Source of the DNA: Plecoglossus altivelis
Lineage: Eukaryota; Chordata; Actinopteri; Osmeriformes; Plecoglossidae
Reading direction: 5' to 3'
Assembly: GCA_036571765.1 (NCBI GenBank)
Contig: BROE01000019.1
Coordinates: 7,628,021-7,692,020, forward strand
Length of the DNA: 64,000 nt
A program made the position numbers and the translations under genes. Below are positions 35,216-46,929 of the stretch, piece after piece (position 1 is the first letter of the stretch; each line of letters begins with the position of its first letter). The notes under the pieces are model-generated. The model was not told where the DNA came from and did no database searches. It saw only the letters and a list, made by a program, of their open reading frames with translations.

Positions 35216-35339
35216 ACTGCCTCTACTCACTATCTGCTACTGCCTCCAGACAGCATCTAATATTACCCAAGCCTTTAATACTGGCTGTAATAGTGCCTCA
35301 TACTGCTTCTAGTACTGCTCCGCTTTCTGCTCTACTCTA

Positions 35340-35745
35340 CTTCATTACTGTTGTGAGCTCAAGAATGTATTTAATTAGCGCGATCAGCGTCTAGTCAGAA
35401 GCGAGCACACCTCCCGCTCCCGAACAACAATGCGAACCGGAACTCACGCGCAAACAGGAAGTAGGCCGCTGTCTGGGAGTGCATTCCCGCAGCAGTGGAT
35501 TGGACAATGCTGCTCGCCTGAACTGTGGAGGATCACAGTGAGTTAGTGATGGGTTCCAGACTCCATGCCCTCAGTAGGTTTTCTTAGTGTGGATGAATGG
35601 TCTGCGTGTAGCAGGCACAGTGTGGAGGCATTCACTGTGCAGCTGAGGAGGAACCTGATGCAGATGTTCACTACAGGGACCGCAAATTGCATTGGCTTCC
35701 TGCGCTGCTTGTAAATCACTGTAGCTGTCCTATGCTCTTAACAGC
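35340..35745. other. Unique sequence after the minisatellite
   Basis: No gene recognised. Confidence 0.5.
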
Positions 35746-35834
35746 CATGTGCTAGCCTACCTGTGCTGTAGCCGGAGCTGAACCGGTTGTAAATCGCTGT
35801 AGCAGTCCTTGGCTTCTAGCAGTGCAAGCAGACC

Positions 35835-36075
35835 TTGCTGTTTTTGTACTGTAGCTGTAGACGTGGCTTTGGCTGGAGCTGTCACTATATTGGAGACTTG
35901 TTGCTGTGCTGTAGCTCGACTGTTGCTGTGCTGTAGCTCGACTGTTGCTGTGCTGTCACTAGACTTGCTGTGCTGTAGCTCGTCTGTTGCTGTGCTGTAC
36001 CTCAACAGCTGCTGTGCTGTCACTAGACTTGCTGTGCTGTCACTAGACTTGCTGTGCTGTCGCTAGACCACTGCT
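35835..36075. repeat. GCTGTGCTGTAGCTCGACTG-type minisatellite
   Basis: About ten units of 22-24 bp alternating GTAGCTCGACTGTT and GTCACTAGACTTGCT. Confidence 0.9.
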
Positions 36076-36243
36076 ATACCGTAGTTAGACTGGAATTGTA
36101 GCTGTGTTGTGGCTCTGCTGAGCATCTACTACTGTACATTAACAGAGGCAGCACACACGCTGACATGAAGATGCCCGGCTTGTCTTTGATTCCTCTGGAA
36201 TCAACCTTGATGCTTTGACCCTGGCATCTGCCACCAAAGATGG

Positions 36244-36538
36244 ACATAATGGATAGAGGGGTGAGGGGCAGGTGGGAGGGATTTGTGGCAGGAGGGAGAT
36301 TTGAGGGGTAGAAGAGAGGGATGAGGGGTAGAAGAGAGGGAGGGGGGTAGAAGAGAGGGAGGGGGGTAGAGGAGAGGGATGAGGGGCAGAAGAGAGGGAT
36401 GAGGGGTAGTAGAGAGGGATGATGGGTAGAAGAGAGGGAGGGGGGTAGAAGAGAGGGATGAGGGGTAGAAGAGAGGGATGAGGGGTAGAAGAGAGGGAGG
36501 GGGGGTAGCGGGTTTGGGACGGAGGGATGAGGGGTAGA
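36244..36538. repeat. 20-bp minisatellite GGGGTAGAAGAGAGGGATGA
   Basis: About 14 units, purine-only except for a T in each unit. Confidence 0.95.
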
Positions 36539-36949
36539 AGCACAGGCAGATTCTTTGGGTCACGACTACACAGATGCCACTACAGACAGGGTGGGGTCCT
36601 AGCACACACACACTCTAGCTCTGATTGGCCAGAGGATGTCAGGTGACACTGATTATCGGTTTGGATTGGTCAGGATGTTAGAGCCAGCTGAGCTGGGATT
36701 GCAGTGTTTTCTGGAGACCAGAGTATCCTGTCTGCTTGTTCCTCTATGAGCAGAGAACCGGTTGTTCCTCAACTGTCGTCTGCCTCCTGGTTGTAACCGA
36801 TCTACCCAGTCAGTCACCCGCTGTAACTATAACTTTGCGTCATTTTACTTGAAATTCATTTATGAGCAAATGAACTTAACTTAACATAAGCACCTTGCAC
36901 ATTATTTGCGTGCTGTGTTTTTTGTTGTTTCTGGAGTTTCGGTTGTGTT

Positions 36950-36992
36950 ACGTTGTGTGTGTGTGTGAGTGTGTGTGTGTATGTGTGTGTGA
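36950..36992. repeat. (GT)n microsatellite
   Basis: Short interrupted GT run. Confidence 0.85.
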
Positions 36993-37263
36993 GAACCGAA
37001 CTGTTGTCTCTGGCTGAGTGTATGCACCGAATTCCTCCCGCACTGCAGACAGTTGGAGGTGCATGATGGGAAGGTGGTTGCTGGGGGTTTGGGGGTTCAG
37101 GGGCAGGGGGTGTGGGGTGGGGAGGGAGAAGGAGGGGGGCAGCGGACATGGCGGCAGGCCAAAATCAATTGGCGGTGTAATGAGATGGCCTGGTGCCAGG
37201 TTACCATGGTGTTACCATGGTGTTACCCTCTCCACCCGTCTGCCAGAACAGGGCTCAAAATTA

Positions 37264-37495
37264 AACTGCCAGAGAAAGAGAGAGAGAGAGAGGGGTGAGG
37301 GCAGGAGGAGAACGAGGGGGCGAAAGAGAGGGGTGAGGCAGAGAGAGAGAGAGGAGACAGGGGCGAGAGAAAAAGAAGGGTGGGGCGAGTTGAGAGGGTG
37401 GGAGGAGGGAGAAAAAGAGGGGTGAGGTTGAAGGAGGAGAGAGAGCAGTGTAAAGGGAGGGGAAGAAGAAGAGAGAAAAGGGGGAGGGTGGGTGA
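37264..37495. repeat. Purine-rich GA tract
   Basis: GAGAGAG and GGGTGAGG units, few pyrimidines. Confidence 0.88.
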
Positions 37496-37779
37496 GGCTG
37501 ATGAGAACCACTGTGGGCTATTTCCAACCCCTTCAATAAAGCCCAGGCTGTGGCTGGTCTCAGAGCAGAGAGGTGGAGCGTGTTAACTCCAGGAGGGCTT
37601 CATCTCCCAGGTACTTATCCTTCTCCATCTTGCCTGCAAAACACCGTCGTATAAAACCTGGCATCGGATGAAAGCAGCTCCCTGTTTCTCCACTCAACCC
37701 CCCCCCTCACCCCTCACCCCCCCTTATCCCTCTCCTCACCCCTCTCCTCACCCCTTTGCTTCGTGGCCCATGCAGCCGC

Positions 37780-37965
37780 ATTAGTCAGTTTAATTTCACT
37801 GTAAATCTCTTCGTTTCTTCATCAGGGACACCTCCCCTCTCCAGGCTGTCATGCTAGATGTGTTAATATTGGAACATTTGGCAGCATTCTCTGAGTGATT
37901 AGCATGAGGAAGGAACTCCTGCAGTTGAATAGCAATTACAGAGTGATATATACAGTAATTGGGTG
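37780..37965. other. Repeat-free AT-rich island, possible conserved non-coding element
   Basis: Unique, balanced sequence with homeodomain-like TAAT/ATTA cores, standing out from surrounding low-complexity DNA. Conservation not tested. Confidence 0.25.
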
Positions 37966-38657
37966 GACCCCCCCTTTTTCCCTCCCCATCCCTTACCCCT
38001 CTCTCACCCCCATCCTCTCTCTTCGACGACCTCACACACCCTCTCCTAGTCTGCTGCTACATGGTTCCTTTGTTTTCAGGGGATTCTTGGGTTCTTCTTA
38101 AAGGCCAGTCTGGTATGTTGCGTCTCACTAGGTGACCAGTCTAGTGGAGGTAAACAAGCCTTGAAATGTGACTGGAGTTTTTATGTTTTTTGAAAAGATT
38201 CTGGGAGCGTACAATTCGTGCGAAAACGTATTGGTCCGTCGTCAAATCGGTGCTTTTAAACATTTCTTTGTTTTCGTCGTTTGGAAATATTTTTGGAGAG
38301 CTTGCAGAAATACTTCTCCACACACAATTAAGTATAAAGAATTTGTCTTTTTTTCTAAAGAACCAAACATGAATGCCCTGGGTTTTTTTTATTTTTACAT
38401 CTTAGTCAATTTGTTTCATTTATCGCCTGCAGCGAACAATAAGAAATGTGGCGTTGTAGAGTGCTGTGTTTGTGGGGAGGTCATGGAGGCCTGTGTGTGG
38501 CAGACAGACCACAAGCTATCCGGCTCGGCTGAGGACGCCCGCCAGCAGCAATGCATCATGGGAGCATGGAGACGGCGGCGGTCCCAGTCGTCTGAGGTTT
38601 GGAGTAATGGAAGCGCTGGAGAACGGCTGTCGCAGTTGTGCGTGAGCAGAATATCTG

Positions 38658-38800
38658 AACGAGGGAGGGAGGCTGGACGACAGAGGAGGGAGCAGGGTGT
38701 GAGGGAGGGAGGGAGGGAGGCTGGACGGCAGAGGAGGGAGCAGGGTGTGAGGGAGGGAGGGAGGGAGGGAGGCTGGACGGCAGAGCAGGGAGGGGGGGTG
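38658..38800. repeat. GGGAGGGAGGCTGGACGGCA tandem repeat, three copies
   Basis: Units of about 54-58 bp with growing GGGA number from left to right. Confidence 0.93.
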
Positions 38801-39164
38801 AGCTGAGAGAGTGACTGAGTGAAAGAGACTGGAGAGATGAGGGGATAAAAGGCAAGAGAATGAAACAAGACCCCGTAGAGATACGGCTCTCTCACACACT
38901 CAATTATTCCATCCCAACAACGTCTGGATGTGGAAAATAGATGTACGTAATTGATTAATATTGATATTCCAAAAATATATGGAAGTTTAGTACTTGGTAG
39001 TTACAGATAAAGACAAACTTTCTACTGCCTAGACTGGAGTGCAGTGCAGCAGGAACAGAAGGGCGTCTGCTGAACGTAACTGCGTATTGTTACCCTCTTT
39101 AGGTGGGTATCTCTGCCATGTCTGATGCTAGGTTGGCCTTTTAGACAGTCCCTGGCCTCTTGAT

Positions 39165-39191
39165 AATAATAATAATAATAATAATAATAAT
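39165..39191. repeat. (AAT)n microsatellite
   Basis: Nine ATA/AAT trinucleotides. Confidence 0.95.
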
Positions 39192-39309
39192 TCCATTCAT
39201 CTTATTATTGAAAATGTTCACATCAGGACATGGCCTTGCAAGTGTTGCATGTTACTCTTTAGTAGATGGTGGATGAGATCACCAGAGTGTGAAAGGTGAA
39301 GGGATGAGG

Positions 39310-39960
39310 TCAGGGAGAGACAGATGAGGGACGATGCCAGAGAGAGATGGAGGGATGAGATCAGAGAGAGAAAGGGAGAGAAGGAGAGATGAGGCCAGAG
39401 AGAGAAAAGGAAGAGAGGGAGGGATGAGGTTAGAGAGAGAAACTGATAAATTGAGGGATGTGGTTAAAGAGAGAAAGGGAGAGATAGAGGGACTAAGTCA
39501 GGGAGAGAGAGAGGGGTGAGTTTAGAGGGATAAAGGGAGAGATGGAGGGATGAGGTCAGGGAGAGATGAAGGGATGAGGTCAGGAAGAGATGGAGGGATG
39601 AGGTCAGGGAGAGATGAAGGGATGAGGTCAGGAAGAGATGAAGGGATGAGGTCAGGGAGAGATGAAGGGATGAGGTCAGGAAGAGATGAAGGGATGAGGT
39701 CAGGGAGAGATGGATGAGGTCAGGAAGGAGATGAAGGGATGAGGTCAGGGAGAGATGAAGGGATAGGGTCAGGGAGAGATGGAGGGATGAGGTCAGGGAG
39801 AGATGGAGGGGTGAGGTCAGGGAGAATGAAGGATGAAGGTCAGAAGAATGAAGGGATGAGGTCAGGGAGAGATGAAGGGATGAGGTCAGGGAGAGATGAA
39901 GGGATGAGGTCAGGAAGAGATGAAGGGATGAGGTCAGGGAGAGATGGAGGGATGAGTAGA
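39310..39960. repeat. 24-bp minisatellite, purine-rich
   Basis: About 25 units of GAAGGGATGAGGTCAGGGAG plus four bases; the left part (39310-39530) is degenerate and the right part regular. A few indels at 39710-39850 break the period. Confidence 0.95.
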
Positions 39961-40589
39961 GAACAAAGCGAGGGAACAGCTGGGTTCTCTCCTCAGGTTC
40001 GAGTGTCCTTTCTCTCCTCTCGTGTTCATTTTTTATTTTATTTTTTGCAGCTCGTTCGAGGATCTGAAAAGAAGCAGAGTGATAAAAGACGAAATTAAGA
40101 AAGATGATAGGAAAACTATTATTGCAGTTTTAAATGTAATTTTGTAATTTTACGCATTAAATGTGGAAAAATAATTGTATTTATGCAATCCTTTTTGTTC
40201 TTTAGTGTCATGTGAGGAGTGGTGGTGTAGCGATACTGATTTGTCCAGAAAGACCTGAGTTCTGTGAAGTGATCCAAGTACTAAGAAACACTATGATGGT
40301 GATTATGATGATAATACTAGCACATTATATTTGGTTCTAGTAAAGGCAAAAAATCTGATTTGCTTCCTTAAATGTCAGCGCTGCTGCTCCGACACGAGGC
40401 CAGTGTACCTGTGTTCACTACGATCTGGCTGATGTGATGAGGGGAGGGAAAAAGCTGGGGAAGGTTGGTGTTGTGAGTCAAGGCTGTCTACAATGCTTCA
40501 CCTTTTATACCATCTGCGTCCTCCTCCTCTGTCTCCTCCTGCTCCTCCCTGTTCAGAGGCCATCTCTGTTCTCAGGGTCTCTCTGTAGC

Positions 40590-40860
40590 AGGGTTCTGGA
40601 GCTGTTATAAGGTTCTTGAGCTGTGCTAAATTTCTAGAGCTATGATAAGGTTCTACAGTGGCGGTTAGGTTCTAGAGCGGTGGTAGGGTTTTAGAGAGGG
40701 AGTAAAGTTCTATAGTGGGTGACAAGGTTCTAGAGCTACGATAAGGTTCCGGAGTGGTGGTACGGTTCTTGAGCTACGATAAGATTCTAGAGTGGCGGTA
40801 TGGTTCTTGAATTGTGGCTGAGGTCTGTAGTAGGACTCCAGGGCTGTTGCTGAGTTCTGT
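40590..40860. repeat. Degenerate AGGTTCTAGAGCTACGATA repeat
   Basis: About ten units of roughly 25-28 bp around GGTTCTAGAG. Confidence 0.85.
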
Positions 40861-41039
40861 GGCAGGGTTCTCCAGCTCTGGCGGGGCTTCTGTGCCAGGT
40901 TTCCGGGGCTGTACCCTTGGCTGCGGCACTCACTCCCCTACCCCCCCCCCCCCCCCAATCCCCGGCTGGTCTCCATGCAGGGGCTGTGACAGGGGACTTG
41001 GCAGTGTCCTGAAAGTCAAATCTGGTCATTTAGATTCAA

Positions 41040-42010
41040 GTGGTGACTGTGGAGGAGACGGTAGACCGTGGCCGTCTCCCTGGTTTCCAGATCCAGGTTG
41101 CTCCTTACCCTTGTCTGCTTGTTCACATGTCTATATACAGACTCGCCGCCAACCGTTTGGTTTCCTTTGACATGTATGTGTGCGCTTGCTTTGGATGAAT
41201 AGACACAAAACAAATCTATTATTGCGGGGGAAAATGCTGTCGCAAACAAGCATTCAGGAGCATGTTGCTGTTGAATTGAATGTAGATCTGCAAGGACAAT
41301 AATGCTCAATGCAATTTGAAGCTTTATTGTATACAAATTGTAAAGGACTCCGAAAAACCAAATGGGCGAGTGGCTGTGTATTTTTATGTCTGTGGTCCTG
41401 AATGACCTCAATTTAAATGGGTAGATTTGGTTGTGGTTGAATTCGAACCCCTCCTATTTAAAATGAATAGATTACATGGTCAATAGAAAATTACTTTATG
41501 AAATATAATTTACACTTTTTTTTTTCTTCGTTTTTTTTTTTTCATTAAATTATGTAAAGCTGCATTATAACGTCTCAGATTAGATAAATGTAGATGTCAT
41601 GATAATGGAATAAAGCTGACTCCCCATAAAGTTTCACATTGTCAGCAGGAATCTTTTTCTTGAATATGGAGCCTTTCTTACTGTGCATTTTACTTACCCT
41701 GCAGTTTTAACAAGACCTGTCAGACATGTGCTTGTTATGTAAACGAGGTCCTATCTGGTCTTAATACGGTCATTTATCGCCAACCTATTTAAAGGACGAG
41801 AGATTTGCCATGCTTGTCAATTGCATCATTGCTTGGTCAATTACATTCTTCTTCTCCTTGGGAGGAGGAAGTCATTAGCAGCTGCTCTCCAGCGTGATCA
41901 CTCAGGAATGATACCCTCCCATCTGGACTGTCTAGGGTCCTCATGTCCGTCCGATAAGGCCGCTGGTAATTGACTGCAAATCATGGTAAATACACAGAAA
42001 GTCGGAGAGT
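41040..42010. other. Repeat-poor AT-rich island upstream of the miRNA cluster; possible regulatory region
   Basis: Nearly 1 kb without minisatellites apart from T runs near 41515-41545. Segments around 41570-41990 are balanced and unique with TAAT cores, the look of vertebrate conserved non-coding DNA. Conservation untested. Confidence 0.3.
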
Positions 42011-42099
42011 GAACTCACACGTGCACAGTGGTCATACATGACACTCCGGACCTGCATGCATGTTGAAGGAGGAGAACCATGGCAACAGGCAGGCAGAAA

Positions 42100-42170
42100 C
42101 TGACATGCTGAGACAGACAGCCAGCCAGACAGCTAGGCAGCCAGACAGCCAGGCAGGCAGGCAGGCAGAT
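42100..42170. repeat. (CAGG/CAGC)n degenerate repeat
   Basis: ACAGCCAGCCAGACAGC units ending in (GGCA)n. Confidence 0.9.
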
Positions 42171-42299
42171 TCCAGCCCTCATCTTTGCGGCTGGCACAGT
42201 TCCCCCTTGCATGGCGGGCTGACTAGCATGGCGGGCGACTAGCATGGCGGGCTAGTCACAGCTGTGTGCCATTGCTTTGGCCTGGAAACAGGAGAATAG

Positions 42300-43200
42300 G
42301 ACAAAGGGTGAGAGAGTGGGAGGGGAGCGGGATGGGGAGCGGGTTGCCCCGAACACAGGGGTGAGGCTGCGTTTTCGACACCCAGCCTTCCTTTTAACAG
42401 GACAGGGTGCTCCACTCTCGCTCCTCGCTCCTCTCCGCTCTGCCCCGGCCCTCAGCCATTTTGAAAAGGGGGAAAAAAGTGTCTGCTTTCTCTCCCTCCC
42501 TCTCTCTCTCCCTCTCTCTCGCTCTCTCTTCCTCTTTCACTACGTGGCTTGGATTGGACAGGCTCGTACGAGGGTGCTGTGTGGGGAGAGACAGAAGGAG
42601 ACGTCTGGGTGATGGCATGTTTGCAGAGAAAAGTTCGGTTGGAAAGCAGTCCTTTTCACTCTCTGCTTTCCTTTAGAATGTCCAGTTCTTTTTTTTCCCA
42701 AGGCTACTGTTCAACTTCTTTTATTTCTGCCTTGTGCTGTCTCTGTCTCTCTCCCTCTTATCTCCTCGAACTTTTGTTGCTGTTTTCTTGTTGCGGGTTC
42801 ATTTCGCCCCTGTCCGTGGTAAACTGTGTGTGGGTTTTCGTTTTTTTTGGTCATTCCCCCCCCGTTTGATTTTATCCCAGAGAGTTTAAGACAAAAGGGA
42901 ATGTCTTTATTTTGGTTCGCTAAGGAGAATCAGACCTGCAGCCAAGGACCCTGCTGGGAGGTTTCCAAAAAAAAAAACGTAGCAGAACGAAGCGGCAAAA
43001 AAAAAATCGCTGTGCACAGTGAGTCCCCCGTCACATTATTTTGCCGTCTCTCTCTCGCCGTACATCTCAAACCCATCTCCAGGGTTTGTACCCCGTAAAT
43101 GAAGACGGTCCACTGGGCGGGACAGCGAAAGAGGGAGAAGGAAAGAGGAGACAGTAATCTTTTCGTAATTTCCCCGGTATACTCTTGTTTTAAAACGGAA
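42300..43200 (+). promoter_or_regulatory. Candidate promoter/first-exon region of the miRNA host RNA
   Basis: GC-moderate, relatively unique block about 2-3 kb upstream of mir-100, with CG dinucleotides, an inverted CCAAT box (ATTGG near 42552) and a CT tract. Its place just upstream of mir-100 on the same strand makes it a candidate; no initiator or TATA box identified with confidence. Confidence 0.25.
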
Positions 43201-43283
43201 ATGTTATTCTCTGTAGTTGAGGCACTGCTCTGTGTGTTTCTTGGTGTTAGTTGTGTTGGCACATGGTTGGGACTGTGTTTGTC

Positions 43284-43345
43284 TGGGTGTGTGTGTGTGT
43301 GTCTGGATGTGTGTGTGTGTTTGTGTAGTGTGTGTGTGTGTATCT
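43284..43345. repeat. (GT)n microsatellite
   Basis: Interrupted GT repeat. Confidence 0.9.
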
Positions 43346-43479
43346 GATTTCATAGTCGGACTGCGATGCTGCCTTCCCTGCGTGGTGCTAACTGTTTCTG
43401 TGTGTGTTGGCTTTAGGTCTCTTCATTTTGGCTGGAGGGTCGGCCTACTCTGCATCCTAAGCCTGACTCCATTTTAATG

Positions 43480-45310
43480 CCAGGCGCTGACTGATCTGTG
43501 CGACCACCTCTACGTCTCCTCTGCACTCTGATATGAGGCTTTCTGGTACGTCTAAATCCGTATTCTGTTTCTCATCGCTCACTCGTAACTGGCCTTCTGC
43601 TCGTGGTTCTTGTGAGATCCGAATGCCGACCTTGTTTTGACATTTTTATCTGGAGCCTTCCACGGTTTGTGTTGACCATGGGACATGTGGATTTGAATTG
43701 TGCAAAGAGGTTCAGCTGTAATACACGCCATACCTAAAGCAGACGAAACGTGGTTCCTCTGCGAATCCGCAGTGGTCAAAATATTTATTTGCTCTTTAAT
43801 CAAGGGATTAACGCCGTGCCTTCAAATAAACCGTTTTTTTTTTTTTAAATGAACATTTGTGATCTGTTGAACCGCATAGTTAGAAATGGCGTGTAAATTG
43901 AAGGATCTCCGCAATCTAATTGTAAAAATAAATATGTTGGATGGCTGTGTCCACACTTCCCATGTTTTGATTTACAGTCTTGGTGGATTTTCCTAAGTCA
44001 TCAGTCACTGCAGCATGTTTGAACTGTCACTATGCAGGGCGTACAGTGACTCAAAGAAACAACCTCATTCTTAGTTCTGGTTTTATTCCGTAAAAAAAAA
44101 AAAAAAAAATGTTTTACCTTTTTATTCGTCGCTGAAATTGCGGAAAAGATCGAGGGACAAGAATGAGGTTGTGAGAATGACCTGGCACTTGAATGAAGGT
44201 TGATGCAGGATAGATCACTGTATAGTATGACACAGGATCAGATAAATGATTGGCAAGTATCATCTGCCTGTGGATGTTTATGTGATTGGAGATACATACT
44301 TTTATCTCTGCCTTCCTGGTAGCAGTATTTCAGTGCCGGTATACTAAAGAACAAAGTCCAGTTAAATCTGGATTATGGATATTTTTGTACGGGAACTGAA
44401 CCTCCTTCAGATTTCAGAAGTTGATTCAGTCTTGAAATAATCGTTTCCGATTTCCAATAAAGTCAAATATATAAGCATTTGGCAGGGAGTTTAAATTTTG
44501 TATACTTTTTTACGGCAATTCTGAACAGCGATCTCACCAAATAACATTCTAAATATAATCATATGTCCTTATCTTTCTCCACTTTGAGAGTTTGATACGA
44601 GCAAAATTATGAGACAGAAATGACAGATAATTCCTGGCACATCTGATAGTCTAATTCATTGTTCCACGCTCAACAAAATGTCTTCTCTCTCCTCAAGATG
44701 ATAGTGTGACCTTTTGGGTTGTAAGGATCTTTCGATTATATTTTTCAAGGTCTAAAATCATTTGTGGAACTTCATGGCGTTTCATGTCTAATCCCAGAGA
44801 CAGACCTTTCAGTCGACTGTTCAGAATCAAAAATGTGGTACTTCAATTCTGATTCAGTAATGTTGGCTTGTCTGTGGGTGGGTGAGTTTGTCACTGCAAT
44901 TTTAACATTGTCTAGAAAGCTCTGAATGAGAGTGGAACATGGTCGTTAAAAAGTTATTCTCTTTTAACATAGAAAATTGACTTTGACCCCCTCAGGTTGT
45001 TGGGTGGATGAGTGGAATTAAAAGCGCATGTTGCTATGAAGCTGTTTCTAACCAGACAGGAACTGCTGTCCTGATGGGTGATAAGGGGCGTGTGCACACT
45101 TTAACTGACGCAGTGCTGGTTAGAATAGAAGCTGCAAGCTCCGTGTGTTCGGCCGCTTGCCTCATCTGACCTCCAGTTGGACTCATCTCCTCCTGGGTCG
45201 TCAACCTTTTCCTCCTGCTGTCGTGTCTAACTCCACGCTACTGAGGACCAATCAGGGATTCTTCAAGTTCTCGGAAAAGACATTAGCGTTGGAATCTGCT
45301 TTCCAAGGCT
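43480..45310. other. Unique AT-rich sequence leading into mir-100
   Basis: About 1.8 kb, largely repeat-free except A/T runs at 43832-43845 and 44093-44109. Probably transcribed as part of the primary miRNA transcript; no exon identified. Confidence 0.4.
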
Positions 45311-45329
45311 CCGCTTGGCGGTGAGGACA

Positions 45330-45415
45330 TCGCCAGCCGCCACGAACCCGTAGATCCGAACTTGTGGTGACATGCCGCACAAGCTCGTGTCTATAGGTAT
45401 GTGTCTCCCTGGCCT
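45330..45415 (+). ncRNA. mir100: mir-100 precursor hairpin
   Basis: The 5p arm 45345-45366 is identical to mature miR-100-5p (starts AACCCGTAGATCC, ends CTTGTG). The 3p arm 45380-45401 starts CAAGCTCGTGTC and ends TAGGTATG, matching miR-100-3p with two substitutions. The basal stem pairs GCCAG (45332-45336) with CTGGC (45409-45413), and the loop is about 13 nt. miR-100 belongs to the mir-10/99/100 seed family and is loaded into Argonaute to repress targets such as mTOR-pathway mRNAs (known). It is the first hairpin of the cluster, followed on the same strand by let-7a and mir-125b. Identification is essentially certain. Confidence 0.98.
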
Positions 45416-45486
45416 GGGCAACAACGTGGCAGTCCGTCCTCTTAGACCTGGATTAGACTTTAAGGCCTGGAGCACCGGGGCGCTCT

Positions 45487-45862
45487 GTAAGGAGAAGATG
45501 GTGACATGGTAGGATTGTGGGAGGCGATGTTTGGTTGCATGGTAGGTTTGTGACAGACTATTTAGTAGGATTGTAGGCGACAATGTTTGGTGACATGGTA
45601 GGATTGTAGGAGACGATGTTTGGTGGCAAGGTAGGTTCATGACTGACTATTTAGTAGGATTTTTGGAGACGATTTTTGGTGGCAAGGTAGGATTGTAGGA
45701 GATGATGTTTGGTGGCAAGGTAGGATTGTAGGAGATGATGTTTGGTGGCAAGGTAGGTTTGTGACAGACTATTTAGTAGGATTGTTGGAGACGATTTTTG
45801 GTGGCAAGGTAGGATTGTAGGAGATGATGTTTGGTGGCATGGTAGGATTGTAGGAGACATGG
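45487..45862. repeat. 33-bp minisatellite between mir-100 and let-7a
   Basis: About 11 units of GGTAGGATTGTAGGAGATGA plus 13 bases (period fixed by unit starts at 45686 and 45719), with truncated variants. Lies inside the presumed primary transcript, so its copy number sets the spacing of the two hairpins. Confidence 0.95.
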
Positions 45863-46219
45863 CTACTAGATGAAGAGGGACCGACGCAGAGCGACACTCC
45901 AGTCACATGACTGGAAGACGCACCAATGAAGCTCCACCCTCACCACGACTAATCTGCCCAGCAACAGGCCTCTGGAGGCCCATCTCATCTACCAAACAAA
46001 CCACACCTACTCCCCCAACATCACCGCAAACCATGTTCCCCAACGCGTCCAAGGTCACTGCATCAAACCTGACTCAGAATCACAATGAGATTCTGAAATG
46101 GTGGAAATCTTCGTTGCGTTCACGCCCGCACTCGGAGCTCCTTCGGACCCTGGACCGACCCCAAGCTCCTGCCAGCCTTTCTCGTCCTCCAGCCGGCTGC
46201 CTTCGTTACGCTGTTGTCC

Positions 46220-46297
46220 CAGGTTGAGGTAGTAGGTTGTATAGTTTAGAGTGACATCACAGGAGATAACTGTACAGCCTCCTAGCTTTCCCTGAGG
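46220..46297 (+). ncRNA. let7a: let-7a-2 precursor hairpin
   Basis: Mature let-7a-5p at 46225-46246 (TGAGGTAGTAGG...TATAGTT). The 3p arm 46270-46291 (CTGTACAGCC...GCTTTCC) is identical to the vertebrate let-7a-2-3p, which fixes the paralogue. The terminal loop carries GGAG (46262-46265), the motif bound by the LIN28 zinc knuckles that block let-7 maturation in early embryos (known for the family). About 0.9 kb downstream of mir-100, same strand, and therefore probably co-transcribed while separately regulated after transcription. Identification is essentially certain. Confidence 0.98.
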
Positions 46298-46799
46298 GAA
46301 CACCACACCTGGACAATGTCACCGCAAACTTTGGAACAGTGTCGCCATACCTGGTGGACATTACAACAGACACTGGGTGACTTCACCACACCTGGATGAC
46401 ATCGCCACATGAGGGTGACCTCCGCTGGCCTGGATGACAGCGATATAAAGAATATATTCATGTGTGTTAGTCTTGTGTCTGTATATTGTCGGTGCTATTA
46501 ATTGGCAATTAATACGAAACTTTCAGTCAATCAAAAATGTTATCAGTTAGTTCACTGCAAGTAAAACAGTCATTACTATTTACACGACTACATTTTCACT
46601 GCATTTTGTCTGATTTAGTTAGAAAATTTGATCTCAACACAGGTACAAGAGTTATAAAAAAACCCAGCTGCAAGCTATCAGTAGAAACAATCAGACAACT
46701 ACTGTTCACTAATTGAATGTCCAACATCTTATAGTTTCACTACTGTTAGACATTACACATAGTTTTCTTTTAAAGAAACGTTGATGCAGTAGTTTGCAC

Positions 46800-46850
46800 A
46801 CTGGTGTGTGTGTGTGTGTGTGTGTGTGCGTATTTGTGTGTGTGTGTGCA
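46800..46850. repeat. (GT)n microsatellite
   Basis: GT repeat with GC and TT interruptions. Confidence 0.92.
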
Positions 46851-46929
46851 GGGTAAAAAGAGGGATGAGGAGAGAACAGACAGTGAGACAGACAGAAGAG
46901 ATGGATCTGAAAGGAGACCAGCAGGGGAC

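Noticed and set aside
40206..40270. tRNA-like segment (GGTGGTGTAGCGATACTG ... GAGTTCTG)
   Set aside because: The match to A and B boxes is too weak to call a SINE or tRNA.
46055..46306. Minus-strand ORF across let-7a
   Set aside because: It is the antisense of the let-7a hairpin; no coding support.
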